Positions 33,122-42,833 of a DNA stretch of 64,000 bases are shown piece by piece. Position 1 is the stretch's first letter. Every line of letters starts with the position of its first letter. Origin of the DNA: an uncultured Verrucomicrobiales bacterium (GTDB lineage Bacteria; Verrucomicrobiota; Verrucomicrobiia; Verrucomicrobiales; DEV007); the NCBI GenBank assembly GCA_937891465.1, contig CALAHF010000164.1:62001-126000 (forward strand), given 5' to 3'. Below the pieces are notes generated by a model that did not search any database, was not told the DNA's origin, and was given only the letters and a program-made list of their open reading frames with translations. A program made the position numbers and the translations under genes.

Positions 33122-36100
33122 ATGAGCCGTTCCGAAAAATTCTCCCTTTCACGAACCAACCCTATTGGTTCATCGAACCGACCTTTTAAGTCAGGGCTGT
33201 CTTGCGGAGCCGATTCTCGGCTGTCCTCAGACCGCTGGCGGGCCAGCTTATCGCCCTTTTTGTTCGTAATTCTCGCTTTATTGACGTCGTCAGTTTTTGG
33301 TCAAACCGAAACCAAAGTAGCACCGAAAAAAGTGACGCCGCTTCCCGCGCTTACATTTCAGCGTTCGCCCAGCTGGTTTGGATCTTACGAGCCGCTGACG
33401 CCACAAGTTGTGCTTTTACTGCGATTCAATGCACCTATCGATGTCGACACGGCGGCGCCTTTTATTACGTTTTACGACAAGAAATCCGACCGCCGCATTC
33501 CGGCTGAAGTGAAACGATCCACGATTGAAGAATCGAAAAAGCTTCAGCAGTTCGCCAATGAAAAACCAGTCCTGCCGATCGAACGGTTTCTCACCGTCGC
33601 TCCTGTTACCCCGCTTCCCGTTGGAGCCGAATGGCGATTGGAAGTTCGCAAGGGACTGGATTCCAGCGATCGGAAGAATGCCGTTAACAAAACTCGTTCT
33701 GAATATCTCGGCTCGCTCACGCCATTCACGATTCGGGAAATCGCAACGAAAACGCCGTACGACGAAGCTCGATTCATTGCGATTCGAACCGCCAAACGCA
33801 GTCTCTTAAAATCATTCACGCCTGAACTGGTCGGTGATTACGTCTCGGTTTCACCGCAGCCAAAAAATTTCTCGATCGATTTAAACTCTTACCAGATTCA
33901 GCTGAACGGTGACTTCGATTACAAAACGGAATACACCGTGAAAGTAAAATCGGGGCTCATTGCATACGATCGCACCATCCTTGAGGAAGCGATGGAGCAG
34001 AAGATCGTCTTCGTGCCAAATCCCGGTTTTATCAGCCTGCCGACGGAGCGAAGCACCCAAAACGCAGCCGGCAATCGCGAGTTTCAAATCATGACCGGAA
34101 ACCTGAATGGCATTCGTCTGCGGGTAAAACAGTTGGACGCGAAGGAATTGATTTATGCGCTGCGCGGCTACGACGCTGCCTATCGCAGCGACGGCGAACG
34201 AAAGCGCGCCATCCCGTATGAAATGGTTCCCGGCCAAACAATTCACGAAGAGTCTTATAAACGAAAAGCCGAGCTAGATTCGAGTGAGAAAATTAAATTC
34301 AATTGGGATCAAGTCACCAACGAGGCTGAACACGGTGCATTCTATCTGTGCGCTGAGGGAAATTCCGCGACACGAAGCGGCTTTACCGTCGGTGGACAAT
34401 CGCTAGTTCAACTGACCGACATCGGCTTGGCATGGAAGCAGGACGGTGACGAAACGCTGTTTTACGCATTCTCACTAAAAACCGGCAGCCCCATCGATGG
34501 AGTCGAAATTGATCTGGTTACCAACGATGCGAAGTCTCAGCAAAGTGGAAAAACGGATGCTGCAGGAATCGTGCGGATCGAGACCGGCACCCTCGATGAA
34601 GCCCAAGTGAAATGGCTCGATGCACGACGGGGTTCGGATCGCCACGTCATGAAATTTCGCAAAAGGATGTCTACCATGGGCCTTTACGGCTTCTCGATTC
34701 CTTACCATCACTACGGAGGGCAGCCCGAACGACGCACGTTGATTTTCGCAGATCGTCCGGTCTATAAACCCGGGGAAACGGTTTATTTCAAAGTCATCTC
34801 ACGCGGCATCGACGGAGATGTAGTCCTGCCACCAGATCCGATCCAAGCGAAGCTCAAAATTCTCGATGTTCGCAGTCGCGTCATTCTCGATGAAACCATT
34901 TCACTTTCTGTAAACGGAACCTATGACGGCAGCTTCACGCTTCCAAAAACAGGATTGGGTTACAGCTCGATTCAACTCGACTTCAATCAAACGAAGAAAA
35001 GAAACTGGCGAAATATTTTCGGCCAGTCGGTTCGCGTAGCTGACTACCGACCCAACACGTTTGAAGTCGATTTAAAAACGGAGAAAACCTACGCCCTTGG
35101 CGAAGCCATCAGCGTTCCGGTGGAAGCCCGCTATTACATGGGTAAACCGCTTTCAAAAGCGAAGCTTTCCTGGCACGTCAGCGCCAGCCGCCTGTGGAAA
35201 ACCCCGAAAGGTTTCGAGAATTTTGAATTCTTTAACCGCAGGAATTACCCGCCTTCGTTCAATCAAAGCGAAGAGATTCATTTATCTGAAAAAGGAGATG
35301 CCCAGATCCGAATTGAACTGCCGAAAGAGCAGACGTCACCGATGCCCGTGAAAGTCAGCCTCAGCACCGAGATCACGGACATCAATCAGCAGACCATTTC
35401 TGATGCGAAACAGTTCATCGCCCACAGCTCCGATTTCTATCTTGGAGTTCAGAAGCCCAAACAAATGTTTCGGGTCGGCCAAAAAATTCCGATGTCATTT
35501 GTTGCAGTTAAAGCAGAAGGCGGACTGCACACGGACCTTGTCGAAGCAACCTTGAAAATCGAAAAACGAACTTGGAATACGGTAAAAGTAAAAGGCGCCG
35601 GCGGCAGAATTTCTGTGAAAAATGAAGAACAACTGATCGCCACTCAGGAAGAAATTTTCACCGTCGAAACCAAACCTGCGATTGATGATTCGGATATTGC
35701 GACTTCAACTATTCGCGAAGTCACCCTTGATGAGCCCGGTGATTTCATCGTGACGGTTTCTGCCAAAGACGCCGAGGGGCGCGATGTGGTCACGTCGGAC
35801 GAGATCCGCATCATTGGAGCCAACGAGCCCAATTGGGCGTGGCGTCAAATGCAGCGAGTTGACCTTCTCCCTGACAAGTCGAGCTACAAAGTGGGTGAGA
35901 CCGCCCGCCTGCTTTTGCGGTCACCGGTAAAAGGACACGCGCTGATTACCACGGAACGCGCCGGGGTTCGTCGGACATTTACTCAGGAGATTACCAGCCC
36001 CGAAACCGTTATTGAGCTTCCAGTTAAAGACGGTGATGCCCCGAATATTTTTGCGTCAGTTTTTCTCGTTCGCGGATCTGAAGACAGCCCTCACAAACAT

Positions 36101-38680
36101 CCCGAAGCATCGTATCGCGTCGGCTACTGCCAGCTGGCTGTCGATGATCCGACAACGATTTTGGACATCGCGATTCAGCACAAAAAAGACGGAAAAGAAC
36201 AATACTACCTGCCTGGCGAGCCCATTGAAGTCGCTGCGCTGATAACGAACAATGACGGCCAAGTAGTTCCAAATACTGAAGTCACACTGTATGCCGTTGA
36301 TGAAGGAGTTCTCAGTTTGACTGGATACGAAACGCCAAACCCAGCGTCGACGTTCAATCAACCATTCCCACTCACCGTTCGGACCGGCCAAAGTTTATCC
36401 GAGCTCCTCTCCGAAAATGAAAACGAACTCGGCTTTCATAACAAAGGCTACGTCATCGGTGGCGGCGGGGAAGTCGCCGGGGCTAATCCGAAACAAGTCC
36501 GCAAGGATTTCAAAGCGCTCGCATTTTGGGAAGGCGCGTTGACGACAGGCAAAGACGGAAAAGTAAAAGCCAATTTCGTCGCCCCTGATAACCTCACGAC
36601 CTTTCGAATCATGGCGGTTGCAGCAAAAGGAAATCAGCTTGGATCGGCTGAATCGGACGCCACGATCAATAAGCCACTCATCATTGAACCGGCGCTTCCG
36701 GCGTTTTCAAACGTGAGCGATCAAATCGATCTCACGGCCGTTTTGCACAATAACACCACGCGCGATCTCGATTTAAATCTCGAAGTCACCCTTGATGAGC
36801 ACGCCATGTTTTTGGCCGACGCCCCGGGATTGATGCCGACCAAGCTTGCAGGGCGTGATTTGGATTCACGGCAGATCAAACGCACGTTCACCATCGGAGC
36901 CGGAAAATCTGAACGGCTCAGTTTCCCAACCGTTTTCACAAAAACAGGTGAAGCAAAATGGATGTGGAAAGCCACGGCTGCTGATGATGATCAGCTTACC
37001 GACGTGACGGAGTCGAAATTGAAGATCGGTTACCCGATTCCAATCCTTCGCGAAACGACCCATCTCTCACTGAGCGAGAAATTCCCGAAAACCAATGCGC
37101 TCGCCGATATCAATCCACGGCTGCTCAATGGCGATGGTAAAATTACCGTCAGCATTTCGAATTCGAGATTTCTCGAAGCAACCGACGCGCTCGACTACCT
37201 CCTGAAATATCCGTATGGCTGCGTCGAGCAAACCAGCTCCAGCACCCTGCCATGGCTCAGCACGAAAAACATGCGGGGTGCAATCCCGGCGCTGAAAAAA
37301 ACCGATGCAGAAATTGAAGAAGCGATTCAAGCCGGAGCAGACCGCCTTCTCACCATGCAAACCAGCAACGGTGGTCTCGGCTACTGGCCTGGAGCGAACA
37401 AACCGATTCTGTGGGGCAGCGCTTACGGCGGAATGGTCCTCGCTCTGGCCCAAAAAAGCGGGGCGAAACTCCCCGAAGATCGACTCAACAAACTGTGGAA
37501 ATATCTTTCCAGTGAGTTGCGCAACACCGCAAAAATCGACAACGCTTACGATCTGTCTCAACGTTGTTTAGCATCTTACACTCTCGCAATTGCTGGCGCT
37601 TCGGAGGACAGTTACCTGAATCTACTTTTCGAGAAACAGGAGAAACTTCCCGTCGAAGCCCGCTCGCTGCTTGCGTTGGCGATGCAGGAAAGCGCCAGTG
37701 GAGATCCGGAAAAAGCCGAATCCAAAGTTCTCGCCAATCGAGTTCCGACTCTGCTCACCGAAATACCGGATGCTCCCGATAGTGGCGTCCGTTGGTATCG
37801 GAAATCTTATGGGGTTGCGACTCAGTTGATGGCGTGGTCCAAATTCGATGTCGAAAATGCCAACACGGAAACGACGATTCAGAAGCTTCTGGCACTCCGC
37901 CGAGAAGGGCCTCGCGGATGGGGAAGCACCTACGCCAATGCCTGGCCGCTTCTGGCGCTTGCGACTCATACCGAAGCCAACGGCACTGCTCTCGCTAATG
38001 CAAAGTGCATCATCACCTTTGGCGATCAAAAGCGGGAAGTCACCTTTTCAAAAGACCCTGCCAGTAAGGAGTTTGTCTTCGATTTCGATGGCGATCAGCG
38101 CGACACCGCTTTGACGATAACGATGAAAGACAAAGCGAAACTCTTTGCGCATGTCGACATCACGTCGCAGCCAAAAATCATGGCGTTCAATGCGGAAAAC
38201 CACGGGTTTACGATCAACCGGACCTATCAGGAAATACAAACTGACGGCTCCCTCAGCGAAGCAACCGATCTCATGGTCGGCGATCTCGTTCTCGTCACGT
38301 TGAACATGAATTTGCCGGAGAAAACTGAAAACTACCTGGCGATTGATGATCCACTGCCTTCGATTTTTGAAGCGGTAAATCCGGACTTCAAAACCGCCTC
38401 AGCTCAGAAGGCACCTTACGGAAACGGCGAATGGCGTCGACTCCACACGCATCACAAAGAGCTTCGGACCGACCGCGCCCTGTTTTTCGCCGACTATGTT
38501 TACTCCGAAGGCGATTATTCGCTGCAGTATCTGGCGCGGGTTGTTGCTTCAGGGGAAGTCACTGCTCCGCCTGCAAAAATTGAGGCAATGTATGAACCTT
38601 CGCGTTATGGATTGTCCGCAACGAAACGAATCAGCGCGAAGCCACTCAATCTCGACCCCGACAAATTGGCGGCCCAATAA
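33122..38680 (+). CDS. Bacterial alpha-2-macroglobulin with thioester (YfhM-like)
   Basis: Bacterial alpha-2-macroglobulins trap attacking proteases covalently in the periplasm. The product (about 1,850 residues) has MG-type beta domains throughout, the MG7-like segment APDNLTTFRIMAVAA that follows the bait region, and the thioester motif YGCVEQTSS (Cys about residue 1367), followed by the helical thioester domain and the receptor-like end. A membrane-type signal (FLFVILALLTSSVFGQ) lies at residues 43-58, after about 40 residues encoded by a composite palindromic repeat in reverse orientation. The repeat also contributes the start of the signal helix. pbpC follows by 11 bases, the classic gene pair. 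A GTG at 33077 is an alternative start. Confidence 0.95.
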   Translation: MSRSEKFSLSRTNPIGSSNRPFKSGLSCGADSRLSSDRWRASLSPFLFVILALLTSSVFGQTETKVAPKKVTPLPALTFQRSPSWFGSYEPLTPQVVLLLRFNAPIDVDTAAPFITFYDKKSDRRIPAEVKRSTIEESKKLQQFANEKPVLPIERFLTVAPVTPLPVGAEWRLEVRKGLDSSDRKNAVNKTRSEYLGSLTPFTIREIATKTPYDEARFIAIRTAKRSLLKSFTPELVGDYVSVSPQPKNFSIDLNSYQIQLNGDFDYKTEYTVKVKSGLIAYDRTILEEAMEQKIVFVPNPGFISLPTERSTQNAAGNREFQIMTGNLNGIRLRVKQLDAKELIYALRGYDAAYRSDGERKRAIPYEMVPGQTIHEESYKRKAELDSSEKIKFNWDQVTNEAEHGAFYLCAEGNSATRSGFTVGGQSLVQLTDIGLAWKQDGDETLFYAFSLKTGSPIDGVEIDLVTNDAKSQQSGKTDAAGIVRIETGTLDEAQVKWLDARRGSDRHVMKFRKRMSTMGLYGFSIPYHHYGGQPERRTLIFADRPVYKPGETVYFKVISRGIDGDVVLPPDPIQAKLKILDVRSRVILDETISLSVNGTYDGSFTLPKTGLGYSSIQLDFNQTKKRNWRNIFGQSVRVADYRPNTFEVDLKTEKTYALGEAISVPVEARYYMGKPLSKAKLSWHVSASRLWKTPKGFENFEFFNRRNYPPSFNQSEEIHLSEKGDAQIRIELPKEQTSPMPVKVSLSTEITDINQQTISDAKQFIAHSSDFYLGVQKPKQMFRVGQKIPMSFVAVKAEGGLHTDLVEATLKIEKRTWNTVKVKGAGGRISVKNEEQLIATQEEIFTVETKPAIDDSDIATSTIREVTLDEPGDFIVTVSAKDAEGRDVVTSDEIRIIGANEPNWAWRQMQRVDLLPDKSSYKVGETARLLLRSPVKGHALITTERAGVRRTFTQEITSPETVIELPVKDGDAPNIFASVFLVRGSEDSPHKHPEASYRVGYCQLAVDDPTTILDIAIQHKKDGKEQYYLPGEPIEVAALITNNDGQVVPNTEVTLYAVDEGVLSLTGYETPNPASTFNQPFPLTVRTGQSLSELLSENENELGFHNKGYVIGGGGEVAGANPKQVRKDFKALAFWEGALTTGKDGKVKANFVAPDNLTTFRIMAVAAKGNQLGSAESDATINKPLIIEPALPAFSNVSDQIDLTAVLHNNTTRDLDLNLEVTLDEHAMFLADAPGLMPTKLAGRDLDSRQIKRTFTIGAGKSERLSFPTVFTKTGEAKWMWKATAADDDQLTDVTESKLKIGYPIPILRETTHLSLSEKFPKTNALADINPRLLNGDGKITVSISNSRFLEATDALDYLLKYPYGCVEQTSSSTLPWLSTKNMRGAIPALKKTDAEIEEAIQAGADRLLTMQTSNGGLGYWPGANKPILWGSAYGGMVLALAQKSGAKLPEDRLNKLWKYLSSELRNTAKIDNAYDLSQRCLASYTLAIAGASEDSYLNLLFEKQEKLPVEARSLLALAMQESASGDPEKAESKVLANRVPTLLTEIPDAPDSGVRWYRKSYGVATQLMAWSKFDVENANTETTIQKLLALRREGPRGWGSTYANAWPLLALATHTEANGTALANAKCIITFGDQKREVTFSKDPASKEFVFDFDGDQRDTALTITMKDKAKLFAHVDITSQPKIMAFNAENHGFTINRTYQEIQTDGSLSEATDLMVGDLVLVTLNMNLPEKTENYLAIDDPLPSIFEAVNPDFKTASAQKAPYGNGEWRRLHTHHKELRTDRALFFADYVYSEGDYSLQYLARVVASGEVTAPPAKIEAMYEPSRYGLSATKRISAKPLNLDPDKLAAQ
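33147..33269 (-). repeat. Dispersed palindromic repeat, composite long form inside a gene (copy 8)
   Basis: This 123-bp copy reads in reverse. It has arms CACGAACCAACCCTATTGG and GTTCATCGAACC on the left, the core at about 33195-33256 and the end CCCTTTTTGTTCGTAA. It lies wholly within the N-terminal coding region of the alpha-2-macroglobulin and keeps the frame open. The centre of the core (GATTCTCGG) is inverted relative to its flanks when compared with the copy at 53560. Confidence 0.8.
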
Positions 38681-38691
38681 CCCTTTTTCAG

Positions 38692-41070
38692 ATGGCAAAA
38701 AAAAACACGCCAACTCCCGAGAACACCCCGCCGAAGCCGCAAAAACCCAGGTTTCGGAATTTCATCCTCTTTTCAGGAGTATCTGCTCTGCTTCTCGGAA
38801 TCATCGGGCTCTACGTGGTTCCGTGGTTCTTTCCCATGCCGGAGGGATTGCAAAATCCGCAGGAATCCGGCTTGGAATTCACCGACCGCGACGGGAAACC
38901 ACTTCGTCGATTGCTCGCGGACGAATCCCGCGTTGATCGCCCGGCAACGTTTGAAGAACTTCCGAAAAATCTCATCAAAGCCACCCTCGCGGCGGAAGAC
39001 TCCCGTTACTTTTCCCATCACGGAATCGACTACATCGGAACCCTGCGGGCGATCCGCGATGCGTTGAAACATCGGGAATTTGTCTCGGGCGCATCGACCG
39101 TTACCCAGCAACTCGCGAAGATAACTTCACCTCACCGCCCCCGGGAATTGAAGACGAAAGTCATCGAGGCCTTCACGGCACGCCGGATCGAGATGTCGAT
39201 GAACAAGGATGAAATCCTCACGGAATACCTCAATCGCATTCCCTATGGAAATCAGCTCCACGGCTGTCGGGCAGCGGCACGGGGTTATTTCGGAAAGCCG
39301 TTAGCTGACTTTTCGATCGCTGAGTCCGCCTTTCTGGCGGGACTTCCTAACAAACCCACTCGATTAAACCCGTACAAGAATTTCCGCGGGGCGAGAGCTC
39401 GGCAGATTTGGATTTTGAATCGTCTTCGAATTGAAGGGTGGATTACCGAAGACGAATTCGAAGCCGCAATTGATGAAAAACTCGTCATCCAGCCACGCGG
39501 CAGTCACGCTTTTCACGCCCCGCATTTTCTTGATCTTATTTTGGAACGAAAGACACCTCAAACGGCGCAGGTTGATTTCGAAAAACATGCCATCAAAACC
39601 ACACTTGATTTAGGGCTTCAGAAATTTATCGAAACCACCGTTGATGGACAACTGGCCCGCCTTGGAGATGACGAAGACGGTTCGTCCGATGCCTTTCAGG
39701 GTGCCGTCGTTGTGATTAAAAATGAAACCGGCGACGCTCTTGCACTAACCGGTTCGCGGAATTTTTTCCATTCCAAAGGCGGTCAAATCAACGGTGCGTG
39801 GATCCCGCGTTCGGCCGGTTCGACGCTAAAACCCTTCACCTATCTGCTCGCCCTCGAAAGCGGCCACACTGCCGCGAGCGTAATCACCGATCTGCCGGTT
39901 GAATATCCGACCAGCACTGGAATTTACAGTCCGGTGAATTTTGATCGCCGCCACTGCGGCCCCGTCTCAATGAGACATGCCCTGGCGAATTCGCTCAACA
40001 TTCCTGCGGTTCGGATGCTCGATGAAATCGGCGGTGCGCAAGCCCTGCATCATCTGCTTAGTAAAAAACTTGGTCTGACGGGTCTCAACGACAACCCGGA
40101 TCACTACGGCCTCGGCCTCACGATCGGTAATGCTGAAGTGCGTTTGTTAGAGCTGACCAATGCCTACGCAACGCTTGCCCGACTCGGGAAGTACCGCGAG
40201 GTGAATTTCGTTTCTACGAACCAACAGGGCCTGTTCGATGAACCAACTCTATTCGATCGTGAAACTGCCTGGATCATTGCGGATATTCTGAGTGACAATT
40301 CGGCTCGCGCCGATGCATTTGGATTTGATTCGTCGCTCCGACTTCCCTTTCGCGTCGCTGCAAAAACTGGAACGAGCACGGACTTTCGCGACAACTGGAC
40401 GCTTGGTTTTACGCCTGATTTCACCGTCGGTGTTTGGGTCGGTCGATTCGATAACGAGCCTCTTCAAAACGTTTCAGGTGTTTCGGGAGCCGGGCCCATT
40501 TTTCATGACATCATGCTGCACCTTCATGAAAAAACCGAACCCCGCTGGTATGAGAAACCAGAGCGAATTCTCGAAGCGGAAGTCGATGAGCTAAATGGAA
40601 AACGCGTCAACGAGTCACTGGCTTTTCGTCCCAAAAAAACGCGCACTGAATTTTTCCGTCCCGATTTTCTGCCACCGCGCGCACGTGCGGACGAATACGA
40701 TTCTGCGGGCCTGACGCAGTTGCCCAATGAATTCGCAATGTGGCTTGCGTCAGAAGGTCGTCAGCTAGAATCAGTGGCAACAGCGCACACCGAATCTCCG
40801 CTGGTTGAGAAAACCGCTCCCTTGAAAATCGTGAGCCCGATGACCGGAACCGTTGCATTTCTCGATCCCGACTTGCCGGATGGCGGACGTTTCTTTCCTC
40901 TCCGGACAGGGAGCGAATTATCCGGCATCAAGTGGGAGAGCGAGTCGTTGAAAATCGAACAGCGTAACGGAACAGACTGGCTGGTTTTAGAGCCCGGCGA
41001 ACACAAGGTTTTTGCGAAAGACGCGAACGGCCGTCGCGCCGCTGCGCACTTTGTCGTTCAGGAATTGTGA
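38692..41070 (+). CDS. pbpC: Penicillin-binding protein 1C
   Basis: PBP1C combines a glycosyltransferase and a transpeptidase domain to repair peptidoglycan, and is usually paired with alpha-2-macroglobulin, as here. The 792-residue product has a membrane helix (about 23-45), the GT51 domain (EDSRYFSHHGID near 103, GASTVTQQLAKI, RIPYGNQLHGCRAAARGYFG), and transpeptidase motifs STLK (Ser377, Lys380), SLN (434-436) and KTG (558-560). It ends with a BiPBP_C beta domain (IVSPMTGTVAF). Residues 508-524, between SLN and KTG, are encoded by a short palindromic repeat inserted in frame. Homologues have a variable loop there, so activity is probably kept. Confidence 0.96.
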   Translation: MAKKNTPTPENTPPKPQKPRFRNFILFSGVSALLLGIIGLYVVPWFFPMPEGLQNPQESGLEFTDRDGKPLRRLLADESRVDRPATFEELPKNLIKATLAAEDSRYFSHHGIDYIGTLRAIRDALKHREFVSGASTVTQQLAKITSPHRPRELKTKVIEAFTARRIEMSMNKDEILTEYLNRIPYGNQLHGCRAAARGYFGKPLADFSIAESAFLAGLPNKPTRLNPYKNFRGARARQIWILNRLRIEGWITEDEFEAAIDEKLVIQPRGSHAFHAPHFLDLILERKTPQTAQVDFEKHAIKTTLDLGLQKFIETTVDGQLARLGDDEDGSSDAFQGAVVVIKNETGDALALTGSRNFFHSKGGQINGAWIPRSAGSTLKPFTYLLALESGHTAASVITDLPVEYPTSTGIYSPVNFDRRHCGPVSMRHALANSLNIPAVRMLDEIGGAQALHHLLSKKLGLTGLNDNPDHYGLGLTIGNAEVRLLELTNAYATLARLGKYREVNFVSTNQQGLFDEPTLFDRETAWIIADILSDNSARADAFGFDSSLRLPFRVAAKTGTSTDFRDNWTLGFTPDFTVGVWVGRFDNEPLQNVSGVSGAGPIFHDIMLHLHEKTEPRWYEKPERILEAEVDELNGKRVNESLAFRPKKTRTEFFRPDFLPPRARADEYDSAGLTQLPNEFAMWLASEGRQLESVATAHTESPLVEKTAPLKIVSPMTGTVAFLDPDLPDGGRFFPLRTGSELSGIKWESESLKIEQRNGTDWLVLEPGEHKVFAKDANGRRAAAHFVVQEL
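40211..40264. repeat. Dispersed palindromic repeat, short form inside pbpC (copy 9)
   Basis: This 54-bp copy (18 codons) has TTTCTACGAACCAACAGGGC, centre GTTCGATGAACC and right end CTATTCGATCGTGAA. It encodes STNQQGLFDEPTLFDRE without a stop or frameshift, in a loop of the transpeptidase domain. Confidence 0.88.
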
Positions 41071-42116
41071 GTGTTTTTCACGAAGTAAAAGCCTCTGCGA
41101 AAAGTCACTCCTACAAAAATGAACAGGGCCACATAGGCCAAAGGGTCGTGAGGAGCTGACGGGCTCATCGCAGTGCGTTGCAACGATTTGGTATCGGAGT
41201 CGGGCGAAAAGTAGAGATCGCCCGGTGCTTTTTGATAAGCCCATTGATCTTCGAATTCGGTCAGCCACCAGGTCTTTGAAGGGCCGGTTTCTTTTGGCAA
41301 ATCGAGGTTATTAAGAAGCCCCTGACGGTGTTGGGTAATGTCGCCGGACCATACTTTTTTACCGCTCCAGGTTTCGCCGTTTTTAAAACTTCCGGCGAAG
41401 GCTTTGTCTGCGATGAAGTAGATTCGGAGCAGACGATCCTCTGCATCAACGGACTTCGCGGCATCGCCCGAGTCAGGTTCACGATAAGGAAAAAGTGGCG
41501 TGTCCGTTTTGAAGCTGATCCGCAGTGTGTCGGCTTCGGTAACAGGATCTGAAGTTTCGGCATCAGGCTTGGCAATTTTCAACGCAGTGAAAACCCAATC
41601 ATTTTCAACATACAGCTGTGCCCAATCCGCCACCGCGTCAGAGTAGGCATAGTCGTTTTCAGACAGCCACGTGACGAGCGCTTCGGCAGTATCCGCTTTG
41701 AGAACAACGGCATCGAAACCTGCGACACGTTTTTCTTCGAGGACGATGACCGATGCGTCTTTGGCCATTTCTGATGCAGCTGGTGCGGAACAACCAAATC
41801 CCGGAGAATGCGTTCTGACTATCGGGGCCGTTATATATTTCAGAACGGAAAAAACTTCGTCTCCTGATTCATCCAGTTCCGGCTGACTGGGCGAGGGAAC
41901 GATGAACCCGAAATCTTCGGCAGCTCCATCGCCTTTGAAACTCGCTTTACGAATGAAATGCTGAGTTTGCAATTCAGCATCCCACAAGATGATCACGGTT
42001 TGATCCGCGTTTACGATCTTATGAATCGCCCGCGAAACTGCGCAACAGGCATACGCAGGAGTTGCTTGATTGAAGAAAAGAAAACCGGAGGCGAGAAGTA
42101 CGATCCACTTTTTCAT
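41058..42116 (-). CDS. DUF2330 protein, exported and C-terminally anchored
   Basis: The 352-residue product has a signal peptide (IVLLASGFLFFNQATPAYA) followed at once by CCAVSRAIHKIVNADQTVIILWD, which is the DUF2330 start, and FGFIVPSPSQPELDESG. A hydrophobic segment near residues 328-345 (PLAYVALFIFVGVTF) and a basic end could anchor it in the membrane. The role of the family is unknown. Its last codons overlap the end of convergent pbpC by 13 bases. Confidence 0.88.
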   Translation of the reverse strand: MKKWIVLLASGFLFFNQATPAYACCAVSRAIHKIVNADQTVIILWDAELQTQHFIRKASFKGDGAAEDFGFIVPSPSQPELDESGDEVFSVLKYITAPIVRTHSPGFGCSAPAASEMAKDASVIVLEEKRVAGFDAVVLKADTAEALVTWLSENDYAYSDAVADWAQLYVENDWVFTALKIAKPDAETSDPVTEADTLRISFKTDTPLFPYREPDSGDAAKSVDAEDRLLRIYFIADKAFAGSFKNGETWSGKKVWSGDITQHRQGLLNNLDLPKETGPSKTWWLTEFEDQWAYQKAPGDLYFSPDSDTKSLQRTAMSPSAPHDPLAYVALFIFVGVTFRRGFYFVKNTHNS

Positions 42117-42125
42117 TCCTGAAGG

Positions 42126-42788
42126 TTAACGATTCTCAAAGATCGAAGCGAGCTTTTCGATCGACAACTCATCCAACCGATGAACCACGGCATCAACGTT
42201 CTTCAATGATTCGGCGGGATGGGTTGTCGCCACTCCAATGACGTGCATTCCCCCGGCGCGGGCGGCATCAATCCCGACCTGGGCGTCTTCGAGGACAATG
42301 CAGTTTTTTGGATCAAAACCGAGGAGCTTGGCTCCGTTGAGAAATACTTCGGGATCGGGTTTGCCGTTGGAAACGTCTTCAGCGGCAACGATTCCACCGA
42401 AGTAGTCGGCGATGCCGGTGATTTCGAGCGAGCAATCGATGTTGGATCGTGGGGTCGATGATCCCACAGCCGTGGGAATTCCAGAAGCTTTGAGTATTTT
42501 CAAAAACTCACGCACTCCGGGGAGTGGCTCGATCCCGACTTCGCGAACGAGCTCTCGATAGGTTTCTTCTTTTTCGAAGGCAAGCGCGGCGACTTCGGCA
42601 GGATCAGTTGCCCAGCCAAGAACATCGGGAATGATAGACTCGTTTCGCATTCCGAATCCCTTTTCAAAATGACCGTCGGGTAGCGGCAGATTTTTTCGTT
42701 CAGCAAGGCGGTCCCAGCTTGCTGCGTGTTGTTCCCGGGAATCGATAACAACTCCGTCCCAGTCGAAGAGAATGGCGAATGGTTTCAT
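42126..42788 (-). CDS. HAD-superfamily hydrolase, beta-phosphoglucomutase-like
   Basis: The product (220 residues from MKPFAIL) shows motif I ILFDWDGVVIDSREQHAASW, motif II AVGSSTPRSNID, motif III Lys in NGKPDPEVFLNGAKLLG and motif IV CIVLEDAQVGIDAARAGG. The layout with an alpha-helical cap fits beta-phosphoglucomutase and related sugar-phosphate phosphatases. The first Asp is followed by Trp-Asp, as in several phosphatases, so a mutase is not certain. It ends 9 bases after the DUF2330 start and is likely co-transcribed with it and perhaps with hemB upstream. Confidence 0.87.
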   Translation of the reverse strand: MKPFAILFDWDGVVIDSREQHAASWDRLAERKNLPLPDGHFEKGFGMRNESIIPDVLGWATDPAEVAALAFEKEETYRELVREVGIEPLPGVREFLKILKASGIPTAVGSSTPRSNIDCSLEITGIADYFGGIVAAEDVSNGKPDPEVFLNGAKLLGFDPKNCIVLEDAQVGIDAARAGGMHVIGVATTHPAESLKNVDAVVHRLDELSIEKLASIFENR

Positions 42789-42833
42789 AGAAAGAGTCCT
42801 CACCCAGAGATGCGGAGGCAAAATGGCTTTTGA

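Noticed and set aside
36060-36110. GAAGACAGCCCTCACAAAC in the alpha-2-macroglobulin gene resembles the end of the repeat core.
   Set aside because: Only about 16 bases match and no arms or other core parts flank it; chance similarity within coding sequence is likely.
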